A stretch of DNA of 64,000 nt, taken from NCBI GenBank assembly GCA_026936335.1, contig JAPMXV010000073.1, positions 124,001 through 188,000 on the forward strand, given 5' to 3'. This document shows, one piece after another, positions 30,657-42,541 of this stretch; the first letter of the stretch is position 1, and each line of letters starts with the position of its first letter. Position numbers and translations under genes: made by a program. Below the pieces are notes generated by a model. It saw only the letters and a program-made list of their open reading frames with translations, was not told the DNA's origin and searched no databases. The stretch comes from Mantamonas sphyraenae. Taxonomy: Eukaryota; CRuMs; Mantamonadidae.

Positions 30657-33351
30657 CCAGCTCCACTCTGCACACCTCGTGTCATGTTCCCTCCTGCACC
30701 CTCCCCATCCTGCACATCCCCTCCGCCACTACTCCTGCCACTGGCGCTGGCAGTGCCACCGCTGCTGATGCTACTCTCGCCTGCCTCTGCCTCACTCGTC
30801 ATAATATCATACAGTTCCGACAGCGTGCGACCAGGCACGGCGTTGTACTTTGCGGCTGCGTGCAGGATGCTCAGCGGGTTGCCTCCCAAGTGTTCCATCA
30901 CCGCATGTGCTGCCAGCAGATCCAACGCACTCAGGCTGCGTCCGTTGGCCGGTTTGACCCCCTTGGGCGGTGCTCCGTTTGCATCCAGCAACTCCTCCAA
31001 CTTGATTTGGTTCGATCCACGTGAGGTCAGCTTGTTGAACAGAATGGCTGCGTCGCGGCCGGGCAGCGGACTCAACTGGTAGCCGTTGGGTGCCAGGTAG
31101 GCGGGTGTGTCCAGGTTGTGCCTCAGGGTCATGAGCACATGCAGGTGACCGAACCGTTGCAAGAGCGAGCCGATGTACTCGTTGAGTGCAAGTCCCTCGT
31201 GGTCCAACAGACTGTCGATGTCGTCCAGAATCAACAGGGCCTTTTCGTCCTTTTCGTTCAACTGGTCCCAAATCATGTCCTTGAGATCCATGAGATCGGG
31301 GCTGCTGCTGCTGCTGCTGCTGTTTGTCGTCTGCAGTGCCATGGCACGTCCTATGCGCTTGCAACACCCGAGCATGGACTTGATGCCGCGCATCTCCGCC
31401 CAGATGACTCCTCCCTCAAAGTAGCGCCGTTCGTTGACATACTGTGCCAGTGCCTTGGCCACGGTGGATTTGCCGATGCCCTGGTCCCCAAACAGCGTGG
31501 TGAACCTGCCCTTGGTCAGCGTCTGCACCACCTTGTACAAATCCACCTGCCGTCCCACAAAGTCGTCCGGAAACGGCAGCAGGTTGTTGTGTGGGATGGG
31601 CGACAACTCCTGCAGGCCACTGTCGGGCAAGCCCTCAAAGATGATTTCGTCGTGGTTGCCATCTTCCGGCAGGAGCAGAAACAGCTTGGCCGCCTCCTCC
31701 GGATGGGGCAACCCTTTGGAGGGTGGCAAGGCAGCCACCGTCTGTTTGGCAATGTCGTAGCTGGTCTGCACCGAACGTCCCTTGACCAGTGCATGGTAGA
31801 AGAAGAGGGAAAACTTCATCGCCGCGGTGTCTTCCACCTGCTTGTCCTGCTGCACAGCCACCACATGAGGCACTCCGGCCTCCACAAACTTCTGTCCTGC
31901 CACCCCGGAGTAGCACGCACTCACAAACACAAACCGCACCCCACTCGACGAGTCACTCCCTCCCGTCACGTCGTCCCCCGCACTAAACAGCTGCTTCAGC
32001 GTCTCCACCTTTAGGTCGTGCAATCCTCCCGAATCGTTTTCAACTGTGTGTGTGGGGGGTGGGTTGGGTGGGTGGGTTGGGTGAGTGGGTGTGAGGAGGA
32101 GGAGGGAGAAGTGGCAGTGAGATCTCGCCCTGGTTCAAATCGCCTTTTCTCACCCCTCCGGGAGTTTGGGGAGGGGGAGAGGAGGGGAGGATGGGTGCAG
32201 GATGGGAGGATGAAAGAAGGGAGCACATACACGCGAGACAGGAAGGGAAGCCATGGCCGCTGTAATGAAAAGCGCGGCACCCGGTGCTGATGAGAAAGCG
32301 AAAGTTCTCGACAGTGGCAATGTCCTGGCGCACACGCAGGCCCTTCTTTGTGTTCTTGAGAATCTTGAGGAGACCATCGGATTCCTGGCGTAGATTGAGC
32401 ATCTGCAAGGGACGGAAGGTGTTGTTGTCGTTGAAGACCAGGGGCGCGGCAAAGAGCATGCACAGATCAATCTCGCTTTGCTGGTAGTCATACGACGCAG
32501 GCGTACTGCTGCTGCTGCTGCTCGATGATGTGATCCCACCTCCTCCCAACAGAGTGGATGCCGTGCTACTGTCCACCATGGACAACAACGACAGCAACTC
32601 GTTGGGGTTGGTTTGGAAGTTCATGTTGCCCAGTCCCAGCTGCGCCAGTGCCTTGAGGTCCGATTCCGTGATGGAACGGCCCCCCAGCGTCATGCTGATG
32701 GCCTCACGCAACCCTTCGCTCTGTGTTTCTCTGTGGTTGTGATGGGTGGGTGTGTGGGGTGAGGGAGGGTGTGTGTGGTGGTGTGTTGCGTGGTGGGGGA
32801 CGATGGGTGTGCAAGCGCCAAAAAACGCAGAGGCCCAGCGGGACGGCGGCGGAAAAACGGTGCCGTGTGGACGTGGTGAGGACATAGAGGGGGGCCATGG
32901 ACACACGTACTGGAGGGAAGGAGAGGAATCACTGCGTGATTGACCAAGCGTGCTTTCGCTCTGGGTGTGCAGGAGGGACGTGCGTGCGCCGTGCTTGTTG
33001 TCGCCTTCTTGGGAGGGCGATTCGGCCTTGGGCCGCAAAGGGGAGCCTGGAAACGCCGTGTCCACGCTGTACCGTGTCACCTTGACCACATCCTCATCCA
33101 CCTCACGTAGCTCCTCCTCAGAGCTTTCTGCGCCCACCAGACCACCGTGTGTCTCGTTGTCCTGCGACTGAAACGGGGAACACGCGCGGGCGGCGGGGGA
33201 TGGGGCGTGGAAGGGGCAAAAAGGGGATCACACACCCAGACACAGGCACCACACACACAATGTCAGCAGGCATCCGGTGAGAATGGTGGCATCAAAGAGA
33301 GAGAATGCGGGTGTGGGGTGGTGTGGGACAACAACTCACCATGGTTTGCAT
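29840..33351 (-). CDS. CHAT protease - NTPase - SH2 protein
   Basis: Minus-strand exons 33340-33351, 32911-33167, 32231-32730 and 29840-32043 (donors GTGAGT, GTACGT, GTATGT) join in phase to 990 residues. Residues ~170-370 form a CHAT (caspase-like) domain with the catalytic His in HYSGHG (~245) and Cys in SACYSG (~296). A STAND/NB-ARC-like NTPase follows with P-loop GDQGIGKSTVAKAL (~440) and Walker B-like ALLILDDIDSLLD. A Ser/Asn low-complexity linker leads to a STAT-like SH2 near residues 880-975: PWFHGDL and GTFLLRFS with the phosphotyrosine-binding Arg. The first exon is tiny and tentative. The gene converges on BAG6 and is divergent from the 7TM gene. Confidence 0.88.
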
Positions 33352-33546
33352 GCACCTGCGCCATTGGAGGCACACAGCTGCAGACGGAGGAAAGGCCCCG
33401 AAAGACGACCCCCCGACGCCGCACCCTTCATTCTCACACACTCTCTCTTTTCCATCCCAAGCCGTCCATCGCACGCCACACGTGTGCCTCTACATACATA
33501 GAACACAAGAACACAACACAACACAACACGAGAGACACAGAGTACG

Positions 33547-36051
33547 ATGGCACCCATGGCAAGGGGATCCTCCGTCCTCCACCTCCTCCTCCTGCTTTTC
33601 CTTCTGCTGCTTCTCCTGCAACCCAGTCCCACCCATGCCCTCGTCGTCAAGGACGAAACCATCTCTGTCGATGAATTCAAAATCTTCCGCACCTTTGGGT
33701 TTGCCCAAGGAGGTACGTGTTTGCCACCCCGCCCTTCCTCCTCCTCGGCCCCGGCCCCGATTTTGTTGTTTTCCGCTCCTCCTCCCCTGCCTCTGCGTTC
33801 CGCTATCGTCGCCTCGTTCACCGCTTTGCTGACTCGTGCTGCCATTGCACAATTGCCCACAGGCACCATCGATCTCCAAGCAACCGTGACAGAAGCCAAG
33901 CGGGTAGGTGTGCCCCCTGCGTCGTGCCTTTTCGCCGTTCCCGGCGCCTTGTGTGTGTGCCTCCGCCTCTCAAATATCCCCCCGCCTGTGCCCCTTTTTC
34001 CTTCTCCTGCACCTGTACACGTCCACTCCACACACCCGCCCCCGTCCCACGGCTGCATGTTGTATGTGTGCATCCCTTGCGTGGGTATTTGTTTGTCATT
34101 GACCGCGGCAACAGGTGTCCGTCGAGGCAGAAAGACTAACTCTGGCCTTTGTGTGCCTCCATTTTGCTGATGGGCTTCCCCCGCGGCGCTTTCTGCCGGC
34201 CGCCTTCCCGCCTTCCTTCCGACGGCCTTTGCGACCCATCCACCCACCCACACATACACACTACACACGTGTATGGGGACACATGGACACACACACCGCT
34301 CATGTGTACAGGAAGCACGCTTCCTGCTGTGTACAGATGCGAGCCTGTCGCGGCAAACGTCGCAGGCGATCCGGAAGAACGTGTGTGCGGACAAGGCGAA
34401 AGACGTGGGGTGTGAGACGTACAACACGACGTTCACTTCTGGGCTGCCGACACGGTATGTGCACACGGTGTCGACGACGGCACAGTACCATCTGACGGTG
34501 GTGAACTGTGGGCTGTTGACGGCGAAGCTGAGTGCAGATTACACACTGTTGAACCCGGGCAAGAAACAGCTCGGGGTTGGGGTGGCACCCTTGCCACAGG
34601 TGTTTTCATTCATCAGTCTGTCGTGGATTGTGTTGGGTGGCCTGTACGCGGTGGTGGTGTCTGTGTACAAGAAGTACAGTGTGCGTCTGCACCAGGCCCT
34701 GTTGCTGGTGTGTGCCCTCAAGTTGGCCGTGAATGTCAACAACCTGGCCTACTGGCGCGTGTGTGAACTCACGGGCCAGTGTCTGGACACCATCATCTAC
34801 GTGCGCTCCTTCCTCATGGCCGTGGCCGAGAGTGTGTTCTTTGCCACCATGCTCCTGTTGTCCAAGGGATGGTGTGTGGTGCGCAACGGACTGCCCGACA
34901 ACGAACGGCGTGGCCTGCTCCTGACCATGTGTCTCCTGGCCGCCTCCCTCCTCTTCTTCTCCCTCTTTTCCGGCTACTCCTACATCCTCTCCCTCATGCT
35001 CATGTACTTCTTCATGTTTCCCTACCTCCACAGCAGTGTCACCCAGAACACCGCCTCCATGCAGGCCCAGGTGCGCATCATCCGCTCCCTGGACAACGCC
35101 GTCAACCGCTGGGAGGTCCTCGATCTCATCAACGCCAAACTCCACCTCTTTGTCCGCCTCCGCCACGCCGTCGTCACCTACCTCTGTGCCTTTCTGGTGG
35201 CCAGTTCCGTGCGCATCTTTGTGCCCTGGGACATGGAGTGGCTCAACTTTCTCGTCCACGAGGGCATTGTCGTCCTCATGTACGCCGTCGTCTGTGTCTA
35301 CCTCCGTCCCACCCTCGACAATCCCTTCTACACCGTCATTCCCGACCTGCGCACGGGCGACGAGGAGGAACAGGCGTTGGACCAAAAGTCCCTGCGTTGG
35401 CGCTACCTCCTCATCGATCTGCCCGACCACAACGGCAAGGGTCCACACACCCTCCTCGGTGCCATGACAAGCACCGCCGTCAAACGCAAACGGGCACAGG
35501 CTGCAGAGGAGGCTGGGTTGAGTTTGGGTGCGGACGATTACTACGGCGGGTCGTCGTCGTCCTCGTCGTCATCCTCCTCGTCGTCATCTTCGTCCGCTTA
35601 CGCCTCCTCCTCGGGCCATGCGATGATTGGCATGAGCAGGTTGGGTGGAGGACGTGGAGGGCGTGGAGGACGCTTGGTGGATCGACTCAACTTGTCGCCG
35701 GCTGCCTTGGAGGCGTTGCAGGCGGCTGGGATCGATCCAGAGTTGGAACCGGAACTGGCGGTGGCCATTGCCGCTTCGTTGAGCGACGAAACACAGCTGC
35801 AACTGTATATCAGTGAACGGGATGGCGCTGCGGCGTCGTCATCCGCTGGTGGTGGGAATGGCAGCAGTGATGTCGACGATGACGACGACGATGATGATGA
35901 TGATGATGATGAGACGGAGGAGGAGGGTGAGGAAGATGACGACGACAGCAGCCACGGGCATTCCTCCGACGAGGACACAACCGTGCGTTCCAACAGCAGT
36001 CCACACAGCGGAAGCGACGAAGCTGAAGTGCAAGTGGTCGTGAGGCTGTAG
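33547..36051 (+). CDS. Seven-TM protein of the GOST/GPR107-TMEM87 type
   Basis: Exons 33547-33712, 33863-33903, probably 34115-34150, and 34312-36051, all phase-consistent; about 660 residues with the optional 12-codon exon, 648 without. A strong signal peptide (LLLLLFLLLLLLQ) leads to a lumenal domain with paired Cys, then seven TM helices from residue ~165 to ~395. LLLSKGWCVV at the fourth helix recalls the Lung_7-TM_R/intimal-thickness receptor superfamily. The cytosolic tail is long, Ser- and Asp/Glu-rich. Members act at Golgi/endosomes in trafficking. The exact subfamily (GPR107, TMEM87, GPR180-like) is uncertain. Confidence 0.78.
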
Positions 36052-36141
36052 GCAGACAGACAGGCAGACGAATGGACGAACGGACACACACACACAATGG
36101 ACTCATCTACATTTCATGTTGCACTCTCTCTGTTGCACTCA

Positions 36142-39100
36142 TCACCGCAGGGCGGCCTCTTCAATGGCATATTGTCGCACACACTTGCGCATGACCTTGC
36201 TGGCCTGGTGGTAGGCATCAAAGGCAGCATCCTCATCGACAGCAGCCTGGAGGGCATCGAGCCAGGTGTCGATGTGTTCTGCAATGCGGTCGCCGTGGCG
36301 ATCAAAGAATTCGTTGCGCCACTCGTGTGCCACCCAATCCATGAGCCCACGAGCGAGTTCGAGGATGCCCTGTGCCATGGCCCACTGCGCCTGGGTGTCT
36401 TCAAAAATGTACACGTGGAGGAGGGCATGGAGGGCCTCCTGCACGAGGGGGATGAGGGCATCCATGTCCAGCCTGCCACTCTCCTCATCGTCACGGCTGG
36501 GACCCTGGGCAAAGAGTTTGTGCAGGGACATGGCACAGCCTGTGACCACCTGTTGGTCCAAGGTACGCACACCGGCGACAGATAGCCTGAGGAGGGTGGC
36601 CACATGATCGGTGCCGATGGCCCACACACGTGCTGCATGCTCGCGTGTGACCCCCTCCAGGGTGAGCGACACCCACCGTGCGTACTTGAGATAGGACAGG
36701 GCCACGTCGGGTGGCACACAGCCCAGCATGCGCAACACAGAACGAAGCATGTCTGCGGGTGCCTCGTCTCCAAACACGTCAAACACAGCCACGTTCACAT
36801 TGCCCTGGGCCATACACAAACCCATCACACGGGCACACACGGCCACCTGTTTCAACACAAGCGTGCGTTCCTCCTCGCTGTGGCCATGGGGATGGTGCCC
36901 GTGGTGGTGGTGGTCCTTCCCGCTGCCACTGCCACTGCCTCTGCCTCTGCCCCCGTCACCGTCCTCCTCCTGCTCCTCCTGGTCCAGTGTCATCCACTCT
37001 TTGGCCCAGCCTGAAAAGATGTCCAGCAGGCGGGCGGTGTATTGGAAGGCGACGGTGGCAAAGGCCGCCTTGTGTGCGCGGGCAAACTTTTGCCCGCGAG
37101 GCTGCCACAGATCGACCAGCAGCTTGAGCAGGGGCAGGGTGACGTCGTGGTCACCCGCACGTTGGTGCATCACCTCACACAGGAGATCAAACACGCCTTC
37201 GTCCTCAAACAGCGCACACACGGAATCCATCTGCTCGGCGGTGCGCACCCCTTGCATCACACCGCGCAGATCACGCAGGCTGCCGGCCACCACAATCGAC
37301 ACCTGTTCCTCGTCCTCGTCATCGTGCTGCTCGTCCTGCTCGTCTGCGTTGGTGGCTGCCCACAGGTCTTTGATGCTGGGGGTGGCGAGATCGACGAGAC
37401 GATTGGGTCGCAGGTGAGCCAAGGCGCGCAGAAACAGCGTACGCATGCGTGCGTTGGCTCGCTCACGCATAAACACAAAGTTTTCGGGGTCCGCATGGGA
37501 CACCAGCACGTCCACGAGTTCCAGGTCACGCAGGAGGGTGACGTTGACCTGGGATTGGGCCACTTCAAAGAGCACCTTGAGCACGCGTGCCACGACGTCG
37601 ACGCTGCCCTGGCCCCAATCGCGCAGCAGCCATAGGAGGGAGGAGACGTATTGGAGCAGCATGGAACGGGTGTCAAACACATCCTCGCAGCCGCCACGTG
37701 TGCAGGCTGCGTAGAAAGAGGCGCCGGCTTTGTGGAGATCGGTGACGTAGCTCTTGCGCAGTTGGGTCATGAAAAACACAAGGGCCAGAGTGAGACGCTC
37801 GTGGTGCTCGCTTCCACCCAGGAGATCGCCCACGTGTTCGTCGCCGTGCATCTCTTCCATCTCGGCCATAAAGTGTAGGACCCCGCCTACCATGCGTCCG
37901 TCGAGAGCTTCGTGGTCGTCCGAACTCAATGTGCTGCCTGCCAGACGAGCCACAGTGCGTGCGCCGAGCATCGAACCCAGGATGTAATGCAACCAGGTGA
38001 GTTGTGCCTCACAGGATTGCACCGCCTCGGCGTCGCCCTTATCCACCGCGGCGTCAAACGTCCCGTACAGCTGCTCCTGCAGATCCAGGCACTCTTCGGC
38101 CACGTCTGCGTAGTCGCACCCGGCCAGGACGGGGATGGATTCGAGTTGGAGCACCTGCTGGTCCAGGTCGTCCAGGAGGTTGACTTCGGCAAAGCGCAGG
38201 CGTGATTGGATGTACTGTTTGAGCACGTTGGGTGCATACTGTGTCAGGTCGGTGGTGCCACTGTTGGTCAGCACCAGGTTGGACCACAGTCGCAGGAGGT
38301 AGTACAGGGACGGCTCCTGCCACGTTGTGGTGCTGAAGGAATTGAGGGTGAGTTCGGAGACGGCCTCCAACCACCGGGTGTAGGTCTTGCCACGCTCAGC
38401 CATGCTGGCGGTTGTGTGTACATACTTGAGTCGTGCGTTGAAGCGAACCAAGTTGAGGACCACGTCCTCGTCGTCCATCTTGCTGTACAGCTCGTCCATC
38501 ATCATGGCGGACCCAAACAGCAGCTTCTCCAACACCACACCGAGTTGAGCGCCATGAAAGGAGGGATGCACACCGGCCACCAACACGAGACATTCCATGG
38601 CCACAGCCGCGGCACTTCCCTCCAAGGACTCTTCGACCCACTCGAACAACCGGTCGGTGAGTTCGGCAAAGTCGACCTCCTCCCGCCAATCTGGATGCAA
38701 GCGGATGGCAGCCATGTCCGATTGCACCTCCATGTTGCCCTTTCCTGTGATGTCAAACTCCAGGCAGGCGATGATGAGGTGTACGCCACAGAGCCACCTG
38801 TCGTCCTTGATCTCGTCCATGGGATCCTCCGGGTTGTAGTCCACCTCCTTGTAGTACGGATGGTCGTTGAAGCCAAAGAACACATCGATGCCACACAACA
38901 TCAGCTGTTTGAGTGCACCGTCGCGGAATGAGGCGGCTGCAGAACGGTGGTTGTGCGACGAGGACAGGCCACGTGCTTCGTAGTTGAACTCATCCACAAG
39001 CGCCTGAAGCACACGCATGCTTGTAAACAGGCTCACTTCAGGATCCTCTTCCAACGTACGAATCACCTGCATTGGATACTGTCGGATGTCAAGCGAGTCC

Positions 39101-39600
39101 AGCCACGACAGCTTGATGATCCGCACCAGCATGTGAATCAGCGGCGTCACCACCTCTTTCATGGGTGGTTTCGCAATCAACCTGTCCAGAGTGGGCACTG
39201 AGTCCATGGGTGGGTGTCAGGATGGGTGGGGGGTGTGCGGTGGGCGGTGGTGGGTGGTGGTGTGAGGTGCGAGAGCTGGGACGACGGACGGCCAGCGTCG
39301 CATGTCTTTACAGTGTGCAGAGACACACACGAGGGTTGCCAGGGTGCACTTACCCAACTGAAGGACGTCATCCACAGCATAGGTGTTCCAGGCGCTGGTC
39401 ATATCGTTGGTAAAAGCGACGAGCGCCCACTGGAGGGCGAAAAAGTTTGTGCTGTGAGTGAGGATGTCGACCAGCTGCTGCAGATTCTCGGAAGTGGCCA
39501 GCTCCTCCAATTCCTCCTCTGCCGCAATCTGCTGTTCTCGGCTGCGGCCGACGAGTGCATCCTCACACAACTGTTCCAACGCTGGCAAATTGTCGACCAT
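36142..39600 (-). CDS. XPO7: Exportin-7 (RanBP16-type karyopherin)
   Basis: Exons 39354-39600 and 36142-39197 (donor GTAAGT, acceptor ACTCAG, phase 1) give 1100 residues against 1087 in human XPO7. Exon 1 holds the importin-beta N-terminal HEAT region (EQQIAAEEELEELATSENLQ). Segments matching XPO7 include ASFRDGALKQL, YLLRLWSNLV, YIQSRLRFAEVNLLDDL, LTWLHYILGSMLGAR, AGSLRDLRGVMQGV and LPLLKLLVDLW. It is a RanGTP-dependent nuclear transport receptor with broad cargo. It converges on the 7TM gene and is divergent from the coiled-coil gene, 95 bp apart at the starts. Confidence 0.93.
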
Positions 39601-39695
39601 GCGGGGGGGGGGATGGTGGTGGAAGGTGAGCGATTGGGTTGCGTTGGTTTGGGCAAGTGTGGAGAAGGAGGATGCAAGCACGTCCATTGTCGCCC

Positions 39696-42018
39696 ATGGC
39701 ACGGGTGAGCAAGGTGAAGCGGTCGACGTCGCAACGGACGCCGAAGCAGCTGGGAGACAAGGAGAGGCGAAGGAGGATGCGGGCAAGGGAGGAACGTCTT
39801 CAGGAACGACGTGCGGCGCAGGCCAGAGAGCAGGCAAGGGCAAGAACGGCAGAGGAATATCTGGGGCCCTCTGCACGTGGGTTTCGCATGATTGCACGTG
39901 GTCGTGTGGATGATAGGATGGCCAGGGTGCAACGGGAGGCGGAGAAGATGAGGACCATACAGCTGCGCAGGCAGAGGGAGATGTTGGAGGTGAGTGGGGA
40001 GTGGGGAAGGAGAGGAGAGGAGGAGACGGGGGAGGAAAGGGTGGGGTGTGGGGTGGGGTGGGTGGGTGGGTGGGGTGGCAGGGGAGGGAGAGTGGGGGTG
40101 GTGGATTCGTGGACGACCGTTGCCGGGGGAGATGGGGCCGGGAAACTGACATTCGGGTGGCTGGCACACATACACACACACATGCACACAGAGGGAGTAT
40201 GCAGACAGGATGGCCATGATCCAAGCGGACATTGAAACAAAGGAGGAGAGGAAGAAAGCGGTGGAGGAGTATCGGGAGGCGGTGCAGAAGGACCGAGTGA
40301 TTGCAGGAAAGATGCGGGATCTGAAGGCCAAGAACAGGGTGCAACGGAAGCATGTGGAGCGGGAACTGGCACTGGAACGCCAGTTGGAAAGGGAGCGACA
40401 GAGGGAGAAGCAGATAGCCAAGGAGGCCAAGCGGAGACGGAGGGCAAAGAAGAAGGAGGAGAAGGAGCGACGAAGACGTGCGTTGGAACACACAATCCAC
40501 ACCGAAGAACGGTTCATTCGGGAGGCGATTGCACGGAGGAGGAGGATTGAGGAGGAGGATGTGGCGACACGGCAGATACTGTATGGGGAGTCGAGCAAGT
40601 GGAAGTTGTACGGAACACATCGACTGCCGCCGCTGACGACGTCGATTGGGGCCCACGAGGTGTACACGGTGCAGCAGGTGCACAAAGAGGCGATGCGCGT
40701 GCCGGTGGTGGGTGGGAAGGGTGTGGAGGTGGATGCAGACGACGAGGAGGAGCAGAACAAGCGGAAGTGGCAGGCGTTCAAGTACAGCGTGTATGGGGGC
40801 AAGGAGAAGTTTGATCAGATGGTGAGCACGGTGAGGGAACTGAATGCGATGGAGGCGGAGGAGGCAAGGAGGCAGTTTACGCTGATGAACACGACCGAGG
40901 CAGAGATGGAACGGGTGGTGCGATCGAGTTTGAGTCGAGGCAACGCATCGCGTGAGGCAGAGCTGCTTCGGAGCAACAAGCAGGCACGGCAGGAATTTGT
41001 GGTGCGGCAACACGAGGCGAAACGGCCGTCGTTCAGGGGAGGCAACGCAAGCAGCTTCATTGTGGTGGAGGAGGACCATGAGGTGGACCTGGTGGGGATT
41101 GGGGATGGTGGGGGGGATGAAGAGGGTGGCGGTGTGCTGGAGGAGGTGTTGGCAGAAACGTTGGAGAGGATGCGTGTGGAGGCAGGGAGTGGTGAGGAGG
41201 AGGAGGACGGAGAGGACGGGGAGGAATTGATGGAGGTTGCACCGGGGTACTTGGTGCAGGTGCAGAGGGGAGAGGGAAGGCGAACGGGAGATGGGCACAG
41301 GGAGAAGGGCCTGGAGGAGGACGGGGATAGCAGTGACAGCGATGATGAGACTGGGAGGAGGAGTGGGAGACGGACGGGGGATGGGGCCGGGGTGTCGTTT
41401 GAGAGCATGGAGGCACGGAAGGAAAGGCGGAGGAGTGAGGCAGGGATGGTGTTGCACACAGAGAGGATGGATGGGGAAGGGGATGATGGGTGGCAGGAGG
41501 AGGAAGAGGAGATGGTGTTGTTGGGATCGGCGAGCACGTCGTCGAGAGGGGCGACGGGAGTGGTGATGCGGCCGGTGGAGTCGGGGATGGGGTCGATGGG
41601 GAGTGAGGGGAGTGGGAGGGGAAGCAGAGGCGTGGGCAATGACACGCCGTTGAGCATGGGGAGCACGGGGAGTGACGGAGGAGTGGGTGGTGGTCGGATG
41701 TTGGGAGTGGGGACGCCTGAGAGGCTGCATTTGAAGCGGGGCAACAGTCATGCGGGGCTGGAGGCGTTGATGAGGCATCTGGGGGATGGGCCAGGTGGAG
41801 AGGGTGGAGAGGGCGGTGGTGGTGGAGGAGGGAAGGGTGGGCGCGGGAGGAGCATGAGCATGCGGGATGCACAGAGGGAGGCGATGGGGAGGAGTGGGAG
41901 GAGGAGGAGCAGTGTGGTGGGGAGGGGAGGGATGGTGGGGAGGCTGGAGAGGAGGGGAAGTGAGAGTGTGTTGTTGCAGGTGGGTGGGGGTGGTGGGGAT
42001 GGGATGGGTGGGATGTGA
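39696..42018 (+). CDS. Charged coiled-coil protein, unknown function
   Basis: Exon 1 is 39696-39989 (98 codons, starting MARVSKVKRSTSQRTPKQL) with a good GTGAGT donor. Exon 2 runs from about 40205 to 42018. Both halves are Arg/Glu/Lys-rich predicted coiled coil up to ~residue 200, then YSVYGGKEKFDQMVSTVREL, then a Gly/Glu/Ser-rich tail. The exon junction is unresolved: the obvious donor is phase 0, but the acceptors at 40204 and 40208 do not fit that phase, so a weaker GTGGGG donor at 39994 or 40001 or an unseen microexon is needed. Such proteins are common in flagellar/centrosomal proteomes, but no family is recognised. Confidence 0.65.
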
Positions 42019-42541
42019 CCGGGAGGGGGAAGGGGAGGAATGGAAGGTTGGTTTTGGTGGGTGTGTTGGGTGGGGTTTGGAAGGTTTGAGGGGGTGGGGC
42101 AGCTCCGCGAGGTGATCGTGGGACAGGACGAGGAGGAGGAAGACAGCGATGATGAGGATGAGGAGAGTGGCAAGGCGGAGGGTGGAAAGTGACAGGAGCT
42201 GCATGAGCAGGCACTAGCGAGATGGTGGTGATGGCCGGGGGAGGGTGAGGAGGGAGTGGTGGGAATGAATGTTGGTATTGGTTGGGTGGGGTTTGGCAGG
42301 GAGGGGTTGGTGGTGGGAGGGAGGGAGGAAAGGAGGGAGGTGGGTGTGTGTTTGGTGCTCGGATGCACCGGGTGGACCACTGGAACTTGCAAGTGGAACA
42401 AGGTTGGTGTGCAGAGGGAGGGATGTGACTGTGGATTGGGGCTGGGTCATGGGAGGGGCGTTGTGGAAGGGCAAAAGGAGGAAGCCGAGATGGGTGTGAC
42501 GTGCTAGCGCTCACGCTGGACGCAGGACCAGTTGGTTGACC
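42019..42541. other. Intergenic with remnant of a lost L-gene
   Basis: The first ~200 bp after the coiled-coil stop are G-rich without a gene. From about 42225 (GATGGCCGGGGGAGGGTGAGG) the sequence matches the last codons, stop and 3' flank of the L genes, continuing into the standard L promoter. It appears to be the 3' stub of a deleted or duplicated upstream member. Confidence 0.65.
42496..42541 (+). promoter_or_regulatory. Conserved L-gene 5' box (L1)
   Basis: TGACGTG (42497-42503), then TCAC, then GACGCAGGACCAGTTGGTTG directly before the ATG. The ~45-bp box recurs upstream of most L genes. TGACGTG resembles a bZIP/CRE core. Confidence 0.5.

Noticed and set aside
32120-32145. B-box-like GGTTCAAATC
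   Set aside because: It lies in an intron of the CHAT-SH2 gene with no A-box or acceptor stem at a usable distance.
33904-34311. A single 408-nt intron in the 7TM gene instead of two introns with a 36-nt exon
   Set aside because: Not excluded. The microexon 34115-34150 keeps phase and has an AACAG acceptor, but its GTGTGC donor is weak, so the two-intron model is only slightly preferred.
39217-42204. 995-codon open frame on the minus strand opening with a hydrophobic leader-like segment
   Set aside because: It is antisense to the coiled-coil gene and to exportin-7 exon 1; its Pro/Ser/His-rich product mirrors the G-rich, stop-poor complement. No family features.
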